From positions 1 through 64,000 of the forward strand of contig JALQYJ010000111.1 in the NCBI GenBank assembly GCA_023254175.1: a stretch of 64,000 nt of DNA, given 5' to 3'. The stretch comes from Runella sp. (GTDB taxonomy: Bacteria > Bacteroidota > Bacteroidia > Cytophagales > Spirosomataceae). This document shows positions 60,803 to 64,000 of this stretch, piece by piece. The notes beneath the pieces were generated by a model. That model was not told where the DNA came from. It saw only the letters and a list, made by a program, of their open reading frames with translations, and ran no database searches. Numbering within the stretch: the stretch's first letter is position 1; the number at the start of each line of letters is the position of its first letter. Both the position numbers and the translations under genes were made by a program.

Positions 60803-62236
60803 ATGTTTAAGTATGCAGCAATTAGCTCAGTGGCAGTAACCATGATTTTGGCTAACCAACTGACATTCAAATCCCAGCCTATTTCTGAATATGTGGCTAC
60901 TCCAACTATTTTAGAAACGGCCGCTAATAACTACAAAAACTTTTGCTCGGGTTGTCACGGCGAAAAAGTAGAAATGTTTGTCGACCGACAATGGAAACAC
61001 GGCAAGGCGAAAGATGATTTAATCAAAAGTATTACCAACGGTTACCCCGATAATGGGATGCCTGCCTGGGGTAAATCACTCAAAAAAGAGGATATCGACG
61101 CCCTGGCTGATTATATATTGGAAGGACTGGACAAAGCAAGCAAGTACAGTTTTGCCAGTAAGCCTAAGTCGAACATCTTTACCTCGGAAGCTATGACCGT
61201 AAAACTCGATACCATTGCTAGTGGGTTGAGCAGTGCGTGGGGGATGGTATTTTTGCCCGATGGCGATATGCTCATCACCGACCGCAATGGAAGCATTTAT
61301 AGGGTTGACAGAAATAAACAAAAGGAACAAGTAACAGGCGGGCCAGAGGTATTAGCTGAAGGGCAAGGGGGGCTCTTGGACGTAGAACTTCACCCGAAGT
61401 TCCCCCAAAACCAGCTGATTTATTTCTCGTATTCGGCGTTTAAAATGGTAGATGGCGTCAAACTTTCGACAACTGCTGTTATGCGCGCCCGACTTATGGG
61501 AAATATGCTTACCGACCAAAAAGTGATATTTGAAGCACTGCCATACTTAAAAACTCGCCATCATTACGGTTCACGTTTGGAGTTTGATCGCAATGGCTTA
61601 TTGTTTGTGTCGGTGGGTGATCGTGGGCAACATCAGCCACTTTTTCCGCAAATGGTTGATAATGCTTGTGGAAAAATACACCGAATCAACGACGATGGAA
61701 GCATCCCAGCTGACAATCCGTATGCTAAACAAGACAAGGCGATTGCCTCGATTTATTCGTTTGGACATCGCAATCCGCAAGGATTGGCCATGCACCCCAT
61801 TACGGGTGAAATGTGGGAACACGAACACGGTCCACGCGGAGGCGATGAGCTGAACCTGATTAACAAAAATACCAATTATGGTTGGCCAGTGATTTCGTAT
61901 GGCATCAATTACGATGGAACCGTACTGACCCCCCTCACGGCCAAAGAAGGAATGACACAGCCTAATTTGTACTGGATTCCATCGATTGGCCCCAGTGGAA
62001 TGGTGTTTGTAACGGGTGATAAATACCCTGCTTGGAAAGGAGATTTGCTAGTGGGTTCTCTGCGTTTTAAATACCTCAACCGCTGTAAAATGGAAAACGG
62101 TAAAGTGGTGAAAGAAGAAATTTTGCTCGAAAACCTCGGACGTCTACGTAACGTCCAAATGGGTCGCGATGGTTATATTTATGTAGGAGTCGAAGACCCA
62201 GGGTATGTATTTCGGTTAGTACCTGTCAAAAAATAA
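60803..62236 (+). CDS. Fused cytochrome c and PQQ-dependent sugar dehydrogenase
   Basis: A 477-aa exported protein; signal or anchor MFKYAAISSVAVTMILAN. An N-terminal cytochrome c domain has the heme site CSGCH (Cys48, Cys51, His52) and a likely axial Met in NGYPDNGMPAWG. From about residue 125 a glucose/sorbosone-dehydrogenase beta-propeller follows (GMVFLPDGDMLITDRNG, VSVGDRGQHQPLF, YSFGHRNPQGLAMHP, HEHGPRGGDELNLI, NYGWPVISYG). PQQ binding is inferred from family. Fusion of donor and acceptor would pass electrons directly to the respiratory chain. Single gene. Confidence 0.92.
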   Translation: MFKYAAISSVAVTMILANQLTFKSQPISEYVATPTILETAANNYKNFCSGCHGEKVEMFVDRQWKHGKAKDDLIKSITNGYPDNGMPAWGKSLKKEDIDALADYILEGLDKASKYSFASKPKSNIFTSEAMTVKLDTIASGLSSAWGMVFLPDGDMLITDRNGSIYRVDRNKQKEQVTGGPEVLAEGQGGLLDVELHPKFPQNQLIYFSYSAFKMVDGVKLSTTAVMRARLMGNMLTDQKVIFEALPYLKTRHHYGSRLEFDRNGLLFVSVGDRGQHQPLFPQMVDNACGKIHRINDDGSIPADNPYAKQDKAIASIYSFGHRNPQGLAMHPITGEMWEHEHGPRGGDELNLINKNTNYGWPVISYGINYDGTVLTPLTAKEGMTQPNLYWIPSIGPSGMVFVTGDKYPAWKGDLLVGSLRFKYLNRCKMENGKVVKEEILLENLGRLRNVQMGRDGYIYVGVEDPGYVFRLVPVKK

Positions 62237-62351
62237 TGGTGGCTCGGGTTCTATAAAGGTTTTGCCTTTCCGAGGATGCTTTTTTAATGCGTTTAACTGG
62301 AGCCATATCTACTTTTCAAAGGGGTGTTGGAGGTTTAGTAAACTTTCCTTG

Positions 62352-62359
62352 TACTTTTG
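62352..62359 (+). promoter_or_regulatory. -7 box (TACTTTTG) upstream of mrp
   Basis: A perfect TAnnTTTG 28 bases before the mrp ATG, with a partial TTG box 21-24 bases upstream (62327-62329). Confidence 0.45.
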
Positions 62360-62386
62360 GGGTTAGTTAAAAAATTGTCATTATAA

Positions 62387-63493
62387 ATGGGTGACCTAAC
62401 TATTAACAAAGAAAAGATTCTTCAAGCGCTCAGTACTGTACAAGAGCCAGACCTTAAAAAAGACCTTGTGACACTCGGAATGATTCGAGATGTAGAAACA
62501 GGGATAGATTCGGTAAGTTTTACGGTGGTACTAACAACCCCCGCTTGCCCGTTGAAAGAACTCATTCGTAAAGATTGTACGGAGGCTATTCACAAGTTTT
62601 TTGGCAATCATATTCGGGTTAATGTAAATATGACGGCCGACATTACTACCTCACGTTCGGGGGGGGCTGTGATGCCGCAAGTAAAAAATATCATAGCGAT
62701 TGCTTCGGGTAAAGGCGGCGTTGGTAAATCGACAGTTACGGCCAATTTGGCGATGGCGTTGTTTCGGTCAGGGGCCAAAGTTGGAATTTTGGATGCTGAT
62801 ATTTATGGCCCATCCATGCCCGTGATGTTTGGCGCTGAAGATATGCAGCCCAGTATTGTCTCGCGTGATGGACGTAATTTAATGATGCCGATTCAACAAT
62901 GGGGTATCAAACTCATTTCGATGGGCTTTTTGGTTCCTGCTGATAGCGCAACGGTTTGGCGTGGCCCGATGGCCAGCACGGCGCTCCGTCAGTTGATTGG
63001 TGATGTAGAGTGGGGCGAATTAGATTATTTGCTGATTGACCTACCTCCCGGAACGAGCGATATTCACTTGACATTGGTACAAGCATTACCAGTTACTGGA
63101 GCGGTGATTGTGACAACGCCACAAAAAGTTGCTTTGGCCGATGCTATTAAAGGTTTGGCGATGTTTCGTCAGCCCCAAATCAACGTGCCTATTCTTGGGG
63201 TAGTTGAAAACATGGCCTACTTTACCCCTGCTGAACTTCCGAATAACAAGTATTTCTTATTTGGGAAAGATGGAGGAAAAGAACTAGCTTCCAAATTTAA
63301 TGTTCCTGTCATTGGCCAAATTCCGCTGGTACAAGGAATTCGTGAAGGAGGAGACGAAGGGCGGCCTGCCTTTTTGAGTGAAGATGAAATTACTAAAGTG
63401 GCTTTTCAAGAAGCAGCCGAAAACTTGGCGCAGCAGGTGGCTATTCGAAATGCGACTCAAGCCAAGACCAAACAAGTGGAGATTCGGGTATAG
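62387..63493 (+). CDS. Mrp/ApbC-type Fe-S carrier ATPase
   Basis: A 368-aa Mrp: N-terminal DUF59 (MIP18-like) domain (about 1-95) and a deviant Walker ATPase with P-loop IASGKGGVGKSTVTANLA (about 104-121), DADIYGPSMPVMFG and the DLPPGTSD switch. It carries and delivers [4Fe-4S] clusters. The C-terminal CxxC that many Mrp proteins use is missing: the region reads VVENMAYFTPAELPNNKYFLF. Paired with nfu 74 bases downstream. Confidence 0.94.
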   Translation: MGDLTINKEKILQALSTVQEPDLKKDLVTLGMIRDVETGIDSVSFTVVLTTPACPLKELIRKDCTEAIHKFFGNHIRVNVNMTADITTSRSGGAVMPQVKNIIAIASGKGGVGKSTVTANLAMALFRSGAKVGILDADIYGPSMPVMFGAEDMQPSIVSRDGRNLMMPIQQWGIKLISMGFLVPADSATVWRGPMASTALRQLIGDVEWGELDYLLIDLPPGTSDIHLTLVQALPVTGAVIVTTPQKVALADAIKGLAMFRQPQINVPILGVVENMAYFTPAELPNNKYFLFGKDGGKELASKFNVPVIGQIPLVQGIREGGDEGRPAFLSEDEITKVAFQEAAENLAQQVAIRNATQAKTKQVEIRV

Positions 63494-63567
63494 AATGCTT
63501 GAAACCTTGATTCGCAACTGAAAAATTCACAAATTAGCGTTTTAATCACAGGTTAATACCAATATTC

Positions 63568-63816
63568 ATGGAAGAATTACATTCACGCGTCGAAAATGCC
63601 CTCAATAGTATTCGTCCTTACTTGGAAGCGGATGGAGGCAACGTAAAAGTAAAAGAGATTACGGACGATATGACTGTAAAACTGGAGTTAATGGGTGCTT
63701 GCAGTTCATGCCCGATGTCTTCGATGACGTTTAAGGCAGGATTGGAAGAGGCTATTTTGAAATCGGTTCCCGAAATCAAAAAAGTGGAAGCCCTCAATCT
63801 GACGCCTGCGTTTTAG
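63568..63816 (+). CDS. NifU C-terminal-domain Fe-S scaffold (Nfu-type)
   Basis: An 82-aa single Nfu domain: RPYLEADGGNVKVKEI and the CxxC pair in MGACSSCPMSSMTFKAGLE. Nfu proteins carry [4Fe-4S] clusters to targets. Adjacent to mrp, it makes a functional pair with it. Confidence 0.95.
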   Translation: MEELHSRVENALNSIRPYLEADGGNVKVKEITDDMTVKLELMGACSSCPMSSMTFKAGLEEAILKSVPEIKKVEALNLTPAF

Positions 63817-63864
63817 GCAAAGTATTCGTGTAGATAGTTTGATGGATTGAAAAAAACTCTTTCT

Positions 63865-63909
63865 AACAAAAAGCGCTTCTGAGTTGTGGACTTAGAAGCG
63901 CTTTTTGTT
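63865..63909. terminator. Bidirectional terminator after nfu
   Basis: aacaaaaagcgcttct (63865-63880) pairs perfectly with agaagcgctttttgtt (63894-63909), loop 13. It ends nfu (plus) and the unidentified minus-strand gene at the right edge. Confidence 0.93.
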
Positions 63910-63919
63910 TTGAAAACCT

Positions 63920-64000
63920 TTATTTCCACCAAGTTTTTGTAGGATAGTGGTGATTAATTTCTATTACTTCACCAATCATGGGAGTGGTAATAGGTTGCTG
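63920..64000 (-). CDS. C-terminal fragment of an unidentified gene (cut by window edge)
   Basis: The last 26 codons of a minus-strand gene are open from the window edge to a TAA at 63920-63922: the end reads PMIGEVIEINHHYPTKTWWK. Codon use is that of a real gene, and the facing terminator suits a convergent gene end. Too short to name. Confidence 0.7.
   Translation of the reverse strand, partial: QQPITTPMIGEVIEINHHYPTKTWWK

Noticed and set aside
1-64000. CRISPR arrays, tRNA and rRNA genes, complete insertion sequences
   Set aside because: Read for regularly spaced repeats, cloverleaf elements, conserved rRNA segments and transposase frames; none were found.

Overview
The window reads as a chromosomal segment of a member of the Bacteroidota, most likely a Cytophagales/Spirosomataceae-type (Runella-like) bacterium. 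The evidence is a GldB gliding lipoprotein, a type IX secretion 'plug' protein (DUF5103), Bacteroidota-restricted DUFs (5683, 5916, 4905), several TAnnTTTG-type -7 promoter boxes, general absence of Shine-Dalgarno motifs before start codons, and the order parA-parB-DUF5683-dapB-lepB. Species cannot be fixed from sequence reading alone. Most of the window is core or ordinary accessory genome. No rRNA, tRNA, CRISPR array, complete insertion sequence or prophage was seen.

Layout. 1-5.2 kb: the edge-truncated start of a DNA cytosine-5 methyltransferase with its own promoter, citrate synthase, a secreted amidohydrolase, a small broken coding remnant, a secreted two-repeat protein and a holin-like membrane protein. 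5.2-10.5 kb: ABC exporter, gldB, the T9SS plug protein and a LysE-type exporter. 10.5-17 kb (minus strand): MazG-like, pyrR, ligA carrying an in-frame palindromic insertion, an isolated cytochrome oxidase subunit III, ispE, and a fused SerB-SerA serine-biosynthesis enzyme. 17-22 kb: sbcDC and a YchJ-like protein. 22-26.5 kb: lepB, dapB, DUF5683, parB, parA, with parS-like half-sites upstream of parA. 26.8-31 kb: DUF1080 protein, alditol-oxidase-like flavoprotein, A-type Fe-S carrier, PaaE-like reductase, GNAT. 31-38.8 kb: htpG, DUF937-TM-OmpA protein, an SDR with a TTG start, ettA and a DUF349 protein. 38.8-48.8 kb: a long minus-strand block of secreted and lipid-anchored proteins, including two tandem paralogues of unknown function and two serine hydrolases. 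48.8-60.5 kb: cold-shock protein, ZIP transporter, a sulfatase/SMP-30/CoA-transferase cluster, a DUF5916 outer-membrane protein, a LysM-RlpA-like protein, an MFS transporter and a HAD phosphatase. 60.8-64 kb: a fused cytochrome c/sugar dehydrogenase, Mrp, Nfu, and the C-terminus of an unidentified gene.

How the genes work together: serine synthesis (fused PSP and PGDH), lysine/peptidoglycan precursor synthesis (dapB), chromosome segregation (parAB), double-strand end processing (sbcCD), Fe-S biogenesis (A-type carrier, Mrp, Nfu), envelope and secretion functions (lepB, T9SS plug, GldB, OmpA and LysM proteins), and extracellular degradation (sulfatase, esterases, amidohydrolase, sugar dehydrogenase).

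The most unusual signals are the palindromic element inside ligA that encodes almost the same peptide on both strands, a scattered set of short perfect inverted repeats (two sharing the core GGATATGAG[C/T]ATCC), the tandem propeller plus helical-toroid paralogues, and the parS-like half-sites. I did not find a convincing novel defence or mobile system. The methyltransferase at the left edge could belong to one, but it runs out of the window.
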